Source: Salinispora pacifica CNR114
GTDB taxonomy: Bacteria > Actinomycetota > Actinomycetes > Mycobacteriales > Micromonosporaceae
Direction: 5' to 3'
Assembly: GCF_000514775.1 (NCBI RefSeq)
Contig: NZ_AZWO01000035.1
Span: 2,723-53,871 of the forward strand
Length of the DNA: 51,149 bases
Each line of letters starts with the position of its first letter. The stretch's first letter is position 1. Made by a program: the position numbers and the translations under genes. Shown here in pieces: positions 18,101 to 26,559 of this stretch. The notes beneath the pieces are model-generated. The model searched no databases. It was not told the DNA's origin and worked only from the letters and a program-made list of their open reading frames with translations.

Positions 18101-19582
18101 CTCGTCGGCGACGGCGCGGGCGACGGCTGTCTCGAACACGGTGATGCTGTGCTTGAGCTGGTTGCTCTCGGCAGTCAGAGCACCGAGTTCACGATCAGCG
18201 TTCCCGATCTTGTCCCGGGCCTTCTGCAGTTCACGTTCGGCAGCGGCGGCGGCCTCATCGTTGGCGACGATGACCGGTTCGAGTTCGCGTCGGGATCGGT
18301 GCAGTACCGCGATCAGCTGGGCAGCAGCATGCTGGTAGCGCTGACGGACGGGCGTGGCGTCGGCTTCGTCGCGTGCCTGCTGCTCGCGCAGGCCCTCGAG
18401 CTGTGCTGACAGCTCCGTGTAACGGACCACGGTGGGGACCAACTGCCACGCCTGGCGTAGTCGGCGACGCTCTTTGGCGGTACCCTCAGCCGCTGCGCTG
18501 GCCGCACGGGCGGCCGCGTCGAGCAGATGGGCTGCCCACCACTGGTATTCGCGGTGCAGACGCTCGTAGGCATCGGCGTTGTCGGCGGCCTGCTTCTGAC
18601 GGTCGCGCTGGTGGCCGGCGTCTTCGTTGTGACGAGCGATCTGGGTGCGGGCATGGGCGGCTGTCGCGGCGTAGGAAGCGGCCAGCGCTCGTGCACGGCG
18701 GCGTTTCGTGGCGCGGACCTTCTCGGCCTCATGGAGCCGCTGGTGGTCGGCCTTGAGTAGTTCGAGGTGCTTGACGGCTTCTTGCGTGAAGTCGAGTTCG
18801 GTACGCAGCCGCGGGTGCCGGGCGATGCTGGCGCGGTGTTTGCCCAGCATTGTCGACAACTTGCGGGACGTTGCGGAGTCGCCGACCAGGCTGAGCAGGT
18901 AGCGCACGAAGTCGTCGGTGGTGGAGAACTTGAACTGCTTCTCGATGCCGCCTTCGCTGGCGTTGATCTTCAGGATGGCGGTGAACAGACCGGGGTCCAG
19001 GCCACGGTCCTGCAGGGCGCTCGTCCACTTTCCTTGATCTTTGTATTCGACCACCACGGAGTCCGCTTCGGGTGGCAGTGCCGTGATCGCGTCGGCGAAC
19101 GCTTTCAAGGTCGTCGGGCGCTGGTTGACGTCATGAAACGGTAAAAAATCGATCTCGGCGGCCGGGCGCGAGGGAGTGAAGGCGTACCACCGTTGTTGCA
19201 GCTGTTCCCAGGAGGCGTTCGGGTCGGCGGGCTGGATACGGTCGGCCCATTCATAGACGGCACCGGTGACCATGCGTCGCCCGTCGGGATCCTGCCATTC
19301 GATGGCAATGTGGGCGGTGTCGGCGCCCAACACGCAGTCTTCAAGGTGGCGGCCGGTTTCTGCGGTGGCAAGGTAGTCGTTGCGCGCGGGCCGGATCGAC
19401 GCGCAGATCAGCGCGATGAGCGTGGATTTGCCGCCACCGTTGCGCATCCACAGGATCGTGTCGAGCGGATTGCCGGTGCGGCTGCCGAACTCCAGCCAGA
19501 CGTCCCGGAAGCGGGCTGCAGGGGCGCCGATGCGGTCGAGGTAGATCCGGTGAATCTTCCACAGCCGGGCGGGAGCGGGCAT
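15164..19582 (-). CDS. jetC: Wadjet JetC, SMC/MukB-like ATPase
   Basis: 1472 aa, from ATG 19582, which shares one base with the jetB stop (TGATG). Walker A is RNGGGKST near residue 52, in the MukB-like context DTILWMRNGGGKST. The middle is a very long Ala/Arg/Glu-rich coiled coil with a hinge-like segment around residues 620-720. The C-terminal head has the ABC signature KWSGGEKVTISLLLF, a D-loop region LPMDNPLGTVN and the strand LIFLSGLADM. This is the loop-extruding motor of the Wadjet anti-plasmid complex and is the size expected for JetC. It is coupled to jetB upstream and jetD downstream by overlaps. Confidence 0.93.
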   Translation of the reverse strand: MPAPARLWKIHRIYLDRIGAPAARFRDVWLEFGSRTGNPLDTILWMRNGGGKSTLIALICASIRPARNDYLATAETGRHLEDCVLGADTAHIAIEWQDPDGRRMVTGAVYEWADRIQPADPNASWEQLQQRWYAFTPSRPAAEIDFLPFHDVNQRPTTLKAFADAITALPPEADSVVVEYKDQGKWTSALQDRGLDPGLFTAILKINASEGGIEKQFKFSTTDDFVRYLLSLVGDSATSRKLSTMLGKHRASIARHPRLRTELDFTQEAVKHLELLKADHQRLHEAEKVRATKRRRARALAASYAATAAHARTQIARHNEDAGHQRDRQKQAADNADAYERLHREYQWWAAHLLDAAARAASAAAEGTAKERRRLRQAWQLVPTVVRYTELSAQLEGLREQQARDEADATPVRQRYQHAAAQLIAVLHRSRRELEPVIVANDEAAAAAERELQKARDKIGNADRELGALTAESNQLKHSITVFETAVARAVADEHLPAGADLASTHAACAAQHTRLLHRMDVELPQAAAALAEARAPIDTEHQKLGTKITDLEAALRELNGERQPLLNQINQLSSHNRLTLLAQADTVDPIAANSTLQQALTDAIIAIDRERIDLAVDDADDRRALRSLAQQPGLLPASLDLTRAAEVLREHNIPAATGWHYLADAVAPALWQRAIAAAPSLVAGLLVYDASDLDAARQHLDSAALTPGTTVQVSTTRALQAAIDAGTSAVEGFVVPPAAALFDRDAAATEIERREAASASRDEHMRQLGLARDRDKQLIRELTLLATSCPPGHLEHLAAEHERITAGIAAARKRHSELNAQRVDFDVRAAELSQQREEVTQEERIVGSRVHILGGLAQQLPTITEIRARLTQIPAAREDLEAARATAVASEQKYRRTAERAKGDADRDRRSIAEFLREATELADIGGEATADSEAVTLAQARSTFDTARTAHQIRASRNVIAAQIESLAGQTSRLAATVATADQDVRHLANDLAATPAAADPVVTAELAATAEEQYATAVGEAAVKRAEAKNADAALQKASGDRPTRAELMLPLTEPADLDHALRLRADTDEQQKYHRAQQQTAANVFASLDTRIERLTNDADQFDNLATSLTSEDEQATDAAVPPTVYAGAITDAMTEADTARKELAKADRNFNTARNAVTERGHAINRWVGEARFATVSAEVKDRFTGGEHTTGLAEEADHLIAEIALYRANLQGQLDEVEQDKEIVVSALCEEARTCLKMLQRAQTQAQLPPGIGEHLKNRRFLDVGPKSGVDTSPAVMRSRISTLVDGLVQSEAKTQPDGKTLTWQAVSAAVGGPGNFIARVLKPSTNLADEREPVERMGKWSGGEKVTISLLLFCMLARLRAASRGTNHPGLGVLPMDNPLGTVNYVAFLDLQRRVAAANGIQLIFLSGLADMRAIGRFPNIIRMKNTHNHDRTYAQVSDRDVSDDTLATAITTARLTFPLQESLL

Positions 19583-20304
19583 CAGGTGGTCTCCGATTCG
19601 CGTCGGGCGGTGCGCAGCGCTTCGAGGGCTTCACCGCCGCCGACATCGGCGACCAAGAGCCGGAACCGGTCGGTGAGCTGGTACGTGGTGGCACCCATGG
19701 TCGGCGCGGGGCGGGCGGCTCCGCGGTCGACAAGCCAGCCGAGGACCTCGCCGATGGCCCATTGCGTGCAGCCCTTGGCCGGGCCGGCCTGGTTCGCTTT
19801 GGGTAGGAATGCACTCATCCGGTCGTAGACGTCGGCGGCGCGGCGCGCCTGTGCGTCGTTGCCGTCATCGCCGGTCGTGGCGGCTACGCGCGTAATTGCC
19901 GAGCGGATGAACGTGTCCAATGCCACGACTTCGATGATCTTGACGTCGGTGCTGTCCAGGTCCCGTGGGTGGGGGAAGGCGTACGCGGCGATCGCAAGGG
20001 TGACCAGACCCGCCACCAGCTTGTCGTCCGGGCTCATGTTGGTGCTGCGCAGGTCGGAAGTACGGAGCGCGAACACGCTGCCGGGCTGCGTGGTCACAAC
20101 GATGCCGGTACGCGCCGGAGTCCCCAGCACGACGAGGCCGAATCCGCTGGCGAGTACGTCAACCAAGTCACGAAACACCGTCTCGGTGCGGTAGCGGTGC
20201 AGCAGCAGGCCATAGGGATTGCCATCAGTCGGCCGGGCACCGTGGCGCAGCCCGAAGCTGACCAGTTCGGCGGCATGCCGGACGTCTTCCAGGGAAATAC
20301 TCAT
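19582..20304 (-). CDS. jetB: Wadjet JetB, MukE-like subunit (DUF4194)
   Basis: 240 aa from ATG 20304, overlapping jetA by 4 bases. It begins SISLEDVRHAAELVSFGLRH and contains winged-helix-like segments (YRTETVFRDLVDVLASGFGL, then GCTQWAIGEVLGWLVDRGAA). This matches the MukE-like kleisin-associated protein of Wadjet in size and position between the DUF3375 and SMC genes. It bridges the kleisin JetA and the JetC heads. No catalytic residues are expected or seen. Confidence 0.85.
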   Translation of the reverse strand: MSISLEDVRHAAELVSFGLRHGARPTDGNPYGLLLHRYRTETVFRDLVDVLASGFGLVVLGTPARTGIVVTTQPGSVFALRTSDLRSTNMSPDDKLVAGLVTLAIAAYAFPHPRDLDSTDVKIIEVVALDTFIRSAITRVAATTGDDGNDAQARRAADVYDRMSAFLPKANQAGPAKGCTQWAIGEVLGWLVDRGAARPAPTMGATTYQLTDRFRLLVADVGGGEALEALRTARRESETT

Positions 20305-21869
20305 GAGGCCGCCTCAGTCGAAGAGATCATCAGCTGGTTGCCCCACACCGTGGGCCGGTCGATGGTCTGACCGGTGCGCTCCGCTGCCAGGGCAGCGATC
20401 AACGTGTCGATACCGGCGGTGGGCGAGTCTCCCGGCTCGGGTACGTCGGGGGCATACGCCCACAGCGCGGCGAGGGTGACCAGTTCGATGACATCCTCGA
20501 CTGCTCCGCCCACCTCTTCCGGGTCGACGGCGGTGGCGGCGTCGACAAGCTGGGTGAGTGGTACGGGCTCATGTTCGGCTTGGCGCAGGATCCGGGTGGC
20601 TGCCGCGATGACTTCTGGCGGGTATGCCTGGGCATCGGCCTCGTCGGCTTCGCCGGGATCCTCGGGCACGTATTCGATCGGCGCGACTTGCCGGGTCGGG
20701 GCGAGCAGGGTGTCCACCAGATCGCCCAGGTGCAGGATCCGCGGCAGCCGGAACCCCAGAATCCGGTCGGTAAACGCCTCGCCCACCGTCTGGGCCTCGG
20801 CGGTGGTCATCGTCAAGATCGGCTCGAACAACTCCCGTTCGACGTTGAGGAGCCGCAACCGTACGGGCCGGCTGAAAACCTGGCGCAATTGCGCCTGCTG
20901 GAGCACCTCCCGTGCGCCAGCGGCACGAGACGCGAGATCAAGGTGAACGTCGCGGATACGCTGCAACGTCTCGACCAGGTCGCCGGACGCGCGTCGGACT
21001 GCGGCATCGGACTCCGCGTCGATACCGGACATGACATGACCGATTACCTCGCCGTCCGCTTCGACCCGGGCCTTCACGTGCTTGCGAGCCCGCGCTAGCC
21101 GTGCCGGGACATCCACCAGCCAGTCGGCTGAACGAACGTCGCGGCGGGTCGACTCGACGATCTCGGCCAGGGTGGCCGCCATCGCCACCGACGCGCGCTC
21201 GGCTGTCTCCGCGGTCCGGCCGGCAGCCTCGAAACGGCGGTCATCCAACTGGCGACGCAAGACTACCGACAGGGCCTCCTCAGCGTCGTCGACATCGAGG
21301 TTCAATCCGTTTAGGTAGAGCATCACCGCCTGCGGCGACGCCTGCACGACCGCGCCGGATGGGCTGTCCTGCAACGACAGCAGTTTGAACGCGTACTCTT
21401 CGCGTCGCCGCGGCGCCGCACGCACGTCATGAAAGACGTACACAAACTTGCTCTGATTCTCGGCATCGTTGAGCAGGCCCCGGACCACCCACCGCGCAGC
21501 CTCAATCGCCGCTGTCGAGTCGTCTCGGTCGTCCATCAGCCGGGCCAACCCGGCGACGGTGTCCACCAACTGCGCCAGGGTGACTTGCCGGGCGAATCCC
21601 ATCGAGGCAACTGCCACGTCAATCGCGGCAAGGGCCAACTGCCGCAGATCGAAGACCTCGTCGTCGATACCGGCATGGGCCGCGTTGCGAACCAGGCGAG
21701 CGACCGGATCGGTGAGAACCAGCGCCCGCCACCTCGCCCGCGCCGACGCGTCCGCAGCCGGCGACCGAATCTCGATCGTCGACGGCTCCGACGAGGTGTC
21801 CTTGACCGTGAACAGATCGGGCGGCTGCCCATGCATAACCAAGCGGTCCTCCCGCGACCCGAACAACAT
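20301..21869 (-). CDS. jetA: Wadjet JetA, MukF-like kleisin (DUF3375)
   Basis: About 522 aa. ATG 21869 gives MLFGSREDRLVMHGQPPDLF; a TTG two codons upstream (21875) is the alternative. The protein is largely helical with two winged-helix-like regions and long charged helices (TAEAQTVGEAFTDRILGFRL), typical of the DUF3375 kleisin of Wadjet. It is first in jetABCD, the usual order. A TTGTCA hexamer on the minus strand about 45 bases upstream could be a -35 box, but I see no convincing -10. The four genes overlap by 1-4 bases, so one transcript is expected. Confidence 0.87.
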   Translation of the reverse strand: MLFGSREDRLVMHGQPPDLFTVKDTSSEPSTIEIRSPAADASARARWRALVLTDPVARLVRNAAHAGIDDEVFDLRQLALAAIDVAVASMGFARQVTLAQLVDTVAGLARLMDDRDDSTAAIEAARWVVRGLLNDAENQSKFVYVFHDVRAAPRRREEYAFKLLSLQDSPSGAVVQASPQAVMLYLNGLNLDVDDAEEALSVVLRRQLDDRRFEAAGRTAETAERASVAMAATLAEIVESTRRDVRSADWLVDVPARLARARKHVKARVEADGEVIGHVMSGIDAESDAAVRRASGDLVETLQRIRDVHLDLASRAAGAREVLQQAQLRQVFSRPVRLRLLNVERELFEPILTMTTAEAQTVGEAFTDRILGFRLPRILHLGDLVDTLLAPTRQVAPIEYVPEDPGEADEADAQAYPPEVIAAATRILRQAEHEPVPLTQLVDAATAVDPEEVGGAVEDVIELVTLAALWAYAPDVPEPGDSPTAGIDTLIAALAAERTGQTIDRPTVWGNQLMISSTEAAS

Positions 21870-21875
21870 CGACAA

Positions 21876-22349
21876 CTAGCGGTCCGTCGATGACAGATCG
21901 TTGCACATGGGCCTGACAAAGACCGCTTCTCGTACATTCGTTCTAAGTGGGCTGTGTTATTCCGGGTCTGCATGGTGCGGGTCGCCACCCTGCGGGTATT
22001 CAAGATCAAATTGGGTCTGTCCTGTGGAGGCACGGTCGTGGGCCTTGTCGATCGTCCCGCCTGGGCGGCGGGTGTCGCGGAGTTGTCATTCCTGGTGGCG
22101 ACGGTGCCGATGTAGCCCGGGTGGGGCGCTCGGTGGGTGCTCGTGCGACGAGCGCCCCTCGCGTCCGCGCCCGTCCGACCCGAGTGTTGCCGCGTATGGC
22201 GGATTTTTGATCATGGTGCGGATTGCCTGCTGGGTCCAAGTGCGGTGGTGGGCCGTCGTTACTGGCTGGTCTTGCCGTGGTCGGTTAGGGTGACGTCGCT
22301 TTCCGTCAATGTGGCTGTCGTGCCCGTGTGGCGTTGTGGAGGGGCGGGC
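21876..22349. other. Intergenic region between jetA and the HTH gene, no gene recognised
   Basis: This divergent spacer should contain the promoters of the leftward jet operon and the rightward regulator gene. Short open frames on both strands are Arg/Pro-rich and lack ribosome-binding sites. I see no tRNA, IS end or strong hairpin. Confidence 0.5.
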
Positions 22350-22352
22350 TTG

Positions 22353-23846
22353 GTGATCGATCCGCAGCGGGTGGACGAAGTGAGACGGGCGCTGGGCGCG
22401 AGACTCGCGGCGTGGCGAAACGCGCGTGGGGTGACCCAGCTGGCCTTGGCGCAGCGGGTGCCGGTCTCCCGGACCACGATCGCTGGGGTGGAGACTGGTC
22501 GGCAGTGCCCGGATCGGGTCTTCTGGCAGCGTTGTGAGGCGGCCCTGGGAGCTGGCGGAGAGTTGCTGACCGGCTATGACGATTACCGTCGGCTCAAGCA
22601 GCAGCTTGATCAGGAGAGAGCCGACGCGGCGCAGCGTGCGCGGTGGGGCGAGGTCGAGGACCGTATTCCTTCGCCCGGTACTCGTGGTGTCCCGGCCGTT
22701 GAGGCGGAGGGACCGTTGGGCTACGTCGGTGCCGTGGACGGTGCTGACGGCCGGGGTGGTCTGACTGCGGCGGTGCAGCTCGTTGGCGTCGTGGCGGCTG
22801 GCGGTAGCGGCGTCGGTGATGAGGACGTCGTTACCCTTGCAGCAGTGTCCGATGGGCGGGTGGTGTCGTTGCGGGTGAGTCGAAGGGCTCTGTTGGAACT
22901 CGCCGCCAGGGTGGTGACGCTGCCGGCTGTCACTGCCGTGGATGTGCCTCGTTCGTCGGTTGTCGATCCCGCCATCGTGGACTATTTCGCGCAGCTGCGC
23001 GCGTGTCTCGTGCGAGCCGACGACCGGCTCGGCGGCCTCACTGTCCTGTCGACGGTGGAGCAGCAGATCGCGTTGATCGCCGCTCTGCGTAGGCAGGCGC
23101 GTGGGGAGCTTCGGGACCGGCTGGTCGGCACGCAGGCGCGGTGGTGCGAGTTCGCGGGCTGGCTCGCCGACGACCTGGGAGATCGGGCGGCCGGCGAGCG
23201 GTGGCTGGACTGTGCGGGAAGCCTCGCGCAGGAGGCCGATGATCAGGAGTTCTGGGCCTATGTCCTGGCCCGCAAGGCGCAGCGAATGGTCCGCACCAGT
23301 GATGAGGACCGTGTCGCCGCTCTGGCTCGTGCAGCGTTGCTCCTACCTGATACGCCTGCGCTCGTGCGTGCCTTCGCCGCGGTCCAGCAGGCGCATGGCA
23401 GCGTTGCTCAGGGAGACGTCAGTGGCTTCCAGGCCGCGATCGAGAGCGCCTACTCACTCGTCGCGGACGCCTCAGCGACCAGCGGCGATGACTCTCTCGG
23501 ATCGTTCTGCACCCGCCCCTACCTGGCGGCGCAGGAAGGCGAGGGGTGGCTGCGTCTCCAGCAGGCCGACAAGGCCATCGGAAGTTTCACGGCGGCCGTC
23601 AACGAGTGGCCCGAGCGCTACCGGCGCGAGCGGGGCGTATACCTCTCCCGCACCGCGCACGCGTACCTAGCGGCCTCGGAGCCCGGCCACGCCGCCACGG
23701 TAGCCGCTGAAGCGTTGACGGTGGCGACCACCACGGGCTCGGCGCGGGTCCGCCGCGACGTCGCCGCCCTGGCTCGGCAGCTCGAACCCTTCCGCGGCCA
23801 GCGGGATGTACGACATCTGCTTGACCAGCTGGCCACGGCCGGATGA
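22353..23846 (+). CDS. XRE-type HTH protein with TPR-like C-terminus
   Basis: 497 aa from GTG 22353 (TTG 22350 is also possible), with GTGGAGGGG just upstream. Residues 10-60 are a Cro/CI-type helix-turn-helix: LGARLAAWRNARGVTQLAL, then VSRTTIAGVETGRQCPD. A variable middle follows, and from about residue 300 there is a repeat-rich helical region (WLDCAGSLAQEADDQEFW, LVRAFAAVQQAHGSVAQGD, YLAASEPGHAATVAAEAL) resembling tetratricopeptide repeats. This architecture is common in actinomycete accessory regulators. The stop overlaps the PfkB start (ATGA), so it probably responds to or controls the nucleotide/sugar functions downstream. Target DNA and ligand are unknown. Confidence 0.88.
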   Translation: MIDPQRVDEVRRALGARLAAWRNARGVTQLALAQRVPVSRTTIAGVETGRQCPDRVFWQRCEAALGAGGELLTGYDDYRRLKQQLDQERADAAQRARWGEVEDRIPSPGTRGVPAVEAEGPLGYVGAVDGADGRGGLTAAVQLVGVVAAGGSGVGDEDVVTLAAVSDGRVVSLRVSRRALLELAARVVTLPAVTAVDVPRSSVVDPAIVDYFAQLRACLVRADDRLGGLTVLSTVEQQIALIAALRRQARGELRDRLVGTQARWCEFAGWLADDLGDRAAGERWLDCAGSLAQEADDQEFWAYVLARKAQRMVRTSDEDRVAALARAALLLPDTPALVRAFAAVQQAHGSVAQGDVSGFQAAIESAYSLVADASATSGDDSLGSFCTRPYLAAQEGEGWLRLQQADKAIGSFTAAVNEWPERYRRERGVYLSRTAHAYLAASEPGHAATVAAEALTVATTTGSARVRRDVAALARQLEPFRGQRDVRHLLDQLATAG

Positions 23847-24733
23847 GCCACTCGCCCGAGCCGGCGCAGGTGTCGGCTGTGCCGCGTGTCGCCGTCGTGG
23901 GCCGCGCCAACATCGACATCACTGTGCGGATCCCCGGGCCGCCGGTTCCTGGCCGCACGACGTTCGCCTCATCGCCAGCGACGACCACTGCCGGCGGTAA
24001 GAGTCTCAACCAGGCCCTGGCCGCCAGCCGGGCGGGCGCGCACACCAGCCTGATCGCCAACGTCGGCAACGACCACTGGGGCACCTTCCTGCACCGGGCC
24101 CTGACCGACGTGGCAGTTGATGTGTCCTGCTTCCACCTCGTGCCGTCGGCGTCGACCGGAATCGCGCTCATCGAAGTCGACCCGGACGGCGAGAACCGCA
24201 TCATCCTCGCGCGGACCCCGAACACCGAGCTCACCGGCGAGCAGGTAAGCAGCAGACTCGCAGGGCTGCGCGCCTCGGTCGTGGTGACCCAACTCGATCT
24301 CCCACCCGACGCCGTCGACGCCGTCTTCCGACACCACCGTGCACCGATGCTCATCGGCAACCTGGTACCGCATCCCACGCTCGGACCAGCCGCGTTGGCC
24401 CCACTGGACCTGTTCGTGGCGAACGAAGCCGAGGCAGCCGCGATACTCGGCCACCACCACGACGACCCGACAGCCGCCGCGCGAGAACTCCGCGAACTGG
24501 GCCCCAGCGCAGCCGTGGTGACCGCAGGCCCACGCGGTGCCGCCTACAGCGACGCTCACGACATCGCGCTCGTGCCCGCACACCACGTCAACGCGATCAA
24601 CACCAGCGGAGCGGGCGACACCTTCCTCGGCACTCTCGCCGCGCGGCTCGCCCACCAGCTCCCGCTCTCCCACGCGGTCGCCGACGGAGTGGCCGCCGCG
24701 ACGACCTTCGTGAGCAGCGGTGTGCAGCGGTAG
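23843..24733 (+). CDS. PfkB-family carbohydrate kinase (ribokinase-like)
   Basis: 296 aa. N-terminal VVGRANIDITVRIPGPPVPG and the Gly-rich GGKSLNQALAASRAGA match the substrate-binding start of ribokinases. LFVANEAEAAAILG is the conserved NxxE region. NTSGAGDTFLGTLAARLA holds the catalytic Asp of the PfkB signature 2 (GAGD). The enzyme transfers phosphate from ATP to a sugar or nucleoside; a ribose-like substrate is likely but not proven. The start overlaps the HTH gene's stop, so the two are co-translated. Confidence 0.92.
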   Translation: MSHSPEPAQVSAVPRVAVVGRANIDITVRIPGPPVPGRTTFASSPATTTAGGKSLNQALAASRAGAHTSLIANVGNDHWGTFLHRALTDVAVDVSCFHLVPSASTGIALIEVDPDGENRIILARTPNTELTGEQVSSRLAGLRASVVVTQLDLPPDAVDAVFRHHRAPMLIGNLVPHPTLGPAALAPLDLFVANEAEAAAILGHHHDDPTAAARELRELGPSAAVVTAGPRGAAYSDAHDIALVPAHHVNAINTSGAGDTFLGTLAARLAHQLPLSHAVADGVAAATTFVSSGVQR

Positions 24734-24867
24734 CAACGCGCGAAGCGTCCCGAACTGTCAAGGTTAAGACCGACAGAAAGATGCACGTCGTGAGCAGGGT
24801 CATCGCCCGTCCGTGTCGATGCGAATCGCCGCACTTCTTAAGCGTTGGCGGCCGGCCAGTGAGTCCG

Positions 24868-25377
24868 TCAGGTCGGGGTGCCCGCAGTTGCGGTCAGATG
24901 CCCGCGCATCAGGATTCCGTCTCGGCGCAGTCCTGCCTTGATGTCCCGCGCGGGGTAGCGGGCGACACCCGCGTCGTTGAGGATCTGCATCACCGTCGGA
25001 TGCGGTTGGGCCTCATCGACCGCTGTCTGGAGCACGCCGTCCACGTGATGCCCGCCGGCCGTTACCTGGGTCGCGGTGCCGGCGTGGAAGGCGAGCATCA
25101 GGAAGTGGTATGAGCCATTCTCGGCGCGAATTTCGTACACCCCGGTCAGTGTCAGCTCGCCGGCCTCGAAGCCGGCTTCTTCCACCGCTTCCCGGCGGGC
25201 TGCGTCCTGCGCCGACTCTCCGAACTCGATCTTGCCGCTGGGCAGCAGTAGCCATCCCGCGTACGGGCCGCGCTGCTGCCGGACGAACACCACCTCACCA
25301 GCAGCGGTGGAAATGATCGCCAGCGCGGCGACGGTCGGCTTCGCAATCACAATCACCTTTCCTCGGCGCTTGGCCAT
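24868..25377 (-). CDS. Nudix hydrolase
   Basis: 169 aa from ATG 25377; an upstream extension in the same frame is unlikely because its residues are not domain-like. The full Nudix box is visible: G-x5-E-x7-REAVEEAGF in GKIEFGESAQDAARREAVEE and the residues after it. The core strands (VAALAIISTAAGEVVFVRQQ) precede it. Nudix enzymes hydrolyse nucleoside diphosphates linked to another moiety; the substrate cannot be read from the sequence. It converges with the PfkB gene, 134 bases away. Confidence 0.87.
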   Translation of the reverse strand: MAKRRGKVIVIAKPTVAALAIISTAAGEVVFVRQQRGPYAGWLLLPSGKIEFGESAQDAARREAVEEAGFEAGELTLTGVYEIRAENGSYHFLMLAFHAGTATQVTAGGHHVDGVLQTAVDEAQPHPTVMQILNDAGVARYPARDIKAGLRRDGILMRGHLTATAGTPT

Positions 25378-25536
25378 CGGCGGCCATATCAGCGGGTCGC
25401 CGGCTGGGCGGTGGGCGTTCGTGGCACCCTGCCGGCGACGGTAAGAACCTTCAGCCACGCCTGTCCGCCGGCCGCATCCGCGACCGGGTCGCCCGGAATT
25501 CCCTTGTCGGGTGTCGTCGTGCCTTCGACGTCCGGA

Positions 25537-25986
25537 TTACCGCCAGCCATCCAGAACGAGGGGTTGGCCGTCGCTGAAAGCTTGGACACAGGCTGTGGTG
25601 TACGGGTAGGTGTTCATGGGCAGCAGCGATGTTGGGAACCATTCGATCTTGGCGCATTTGTGCGGTTCTGCATTGGTTGGTTCGCCCTGCTGGCGAGGAT
25701 TGTGGGTGGCGGTGAAGACGAGGCCGACGCGGGTGTGTCCGGAGGGGTTGCGGTGGTGCACCGTGGTGACGAGCCGTAGTTCGTCCGGGGAGAGCCGCAA
25801 GTTGACTTCTTCGCGGGCTTCGCGGATGACGGCGCTGATTGCGTCCTCGTCGGGTTCGAGTTTGCCGCTGGGCAGGTTCCAATGGCCGTCGGCGTAGCCG
25901 GTGCCGTCGCGGAGAGCGAGGAGGACGTGGTTGGCGTGGGTGAGCAGGAGTAGTACGTCAACTGGGTGGGTCGGTGGTGCGGTCAC
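25537..25986 (-). CDS. Nudix hydrolase (second copy)
   Basis: 149 aa from GTG 25986, the first start that gives a domain-like N-terminus (VDVLLLLTHANHVLLALRDG). The Nudix box is SGKLEPDEDAISAVIREARE followed by EVNL. The C-terminal part (HTRVGLVFTATHN, CAKIEWFP) is typical of MutT-like enzymes. No Shine-Dalgarno is seen, and the start lies within the 3' end of the upstream kinase remnant, so translation may be coupled or the N-terminus may have been rebuilt at a recombination junction. Confidence 0.82.
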   Translation of the reverse strand: MTAPPTHPVDVLLLLTHANHVLLALRDGTGYADGHWNLPSGKLEPDEDAISAVIREAREEVNLRLSPDELRLVTTVHHRNPSGHTRVGLVFTATHNPRQQGEPTNAEPHKCAKIEWFPTSLLPMNTYPYTTACVQAFSDGQPLVLDGWR

Positions 25987-26559
25987 GCTGGCGGAGGATA
26001 GCTGGCTGACCAGCGAGAAGCGGGTCGACCCGCCGGGCGATCCAGTCGATGCGTTCGGGGGTGCCGAGACCACCTGGCACCTCCACCGACAAGGGTGCAG
26101 CCGAGCCGAGATCGCCGAGATAAGCGGTTTCCCGGCTTTCGTCAAGTAGTACGTTTCCTGGCTTGACGTCGCGGTGCAAGAATCCGTGCTTGGCGTGCAA
26201 ATGGTCGAGTGCGTCGAGAATGTGCCCTACCAGTATCAACGCCCGACGGACCCCGAAACGATGACCGCCTTGCAGAGCGCTGTGCACGCTCCCGCCGGCC
26301 AGATAGTCCATTACGAGAGTCAGACCGTGCTGGATGTCGCGGTCCGGCTGGGCGTCACGGATCTTGACGACGTGATCGTGTTCGACTCGGTCGAGCAGTC
26401 TCGGCTCCCGGTAGGCGACGGCGTCCTCGAGCCCGAGAAGGTCGATGGTCTTCTGCACGAGCATCCGCTGCAGCGGCTCGTGCCAGACAAGCCGGACCTC
26501 GCCGACCGCACCACCAGGCAGGGTCTGAAGGAATGAATAGGTCGGCTTGTCAAGCCGAT
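25958..26559 (-). pseudogene. Ser/Thr protein kinase remnant, truncated at both ends
   Basis: The minus-strand frame shows the Gly-rich loop TLPGGAVGEVRLVWHEPL, the ATP-binding Lys in MLVQKTI, and the catalytic loop FLHRDVKPGNVLL. DLG stands for the usual DFG in AYLGDLGSAA. After about 20 more residues the kinase text stops; the activation segment, APE motif and rest of the C-lobe are missing. No start codon lies upstream of the Gly-rich loop, and the homologous text begins at about 26559, exactly where brxD text starts on the other strand. It is a fragment left by recombination. A relation to PglW, the kinase of type 2 BREX, cannot be shown. Confidence 0.72.
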
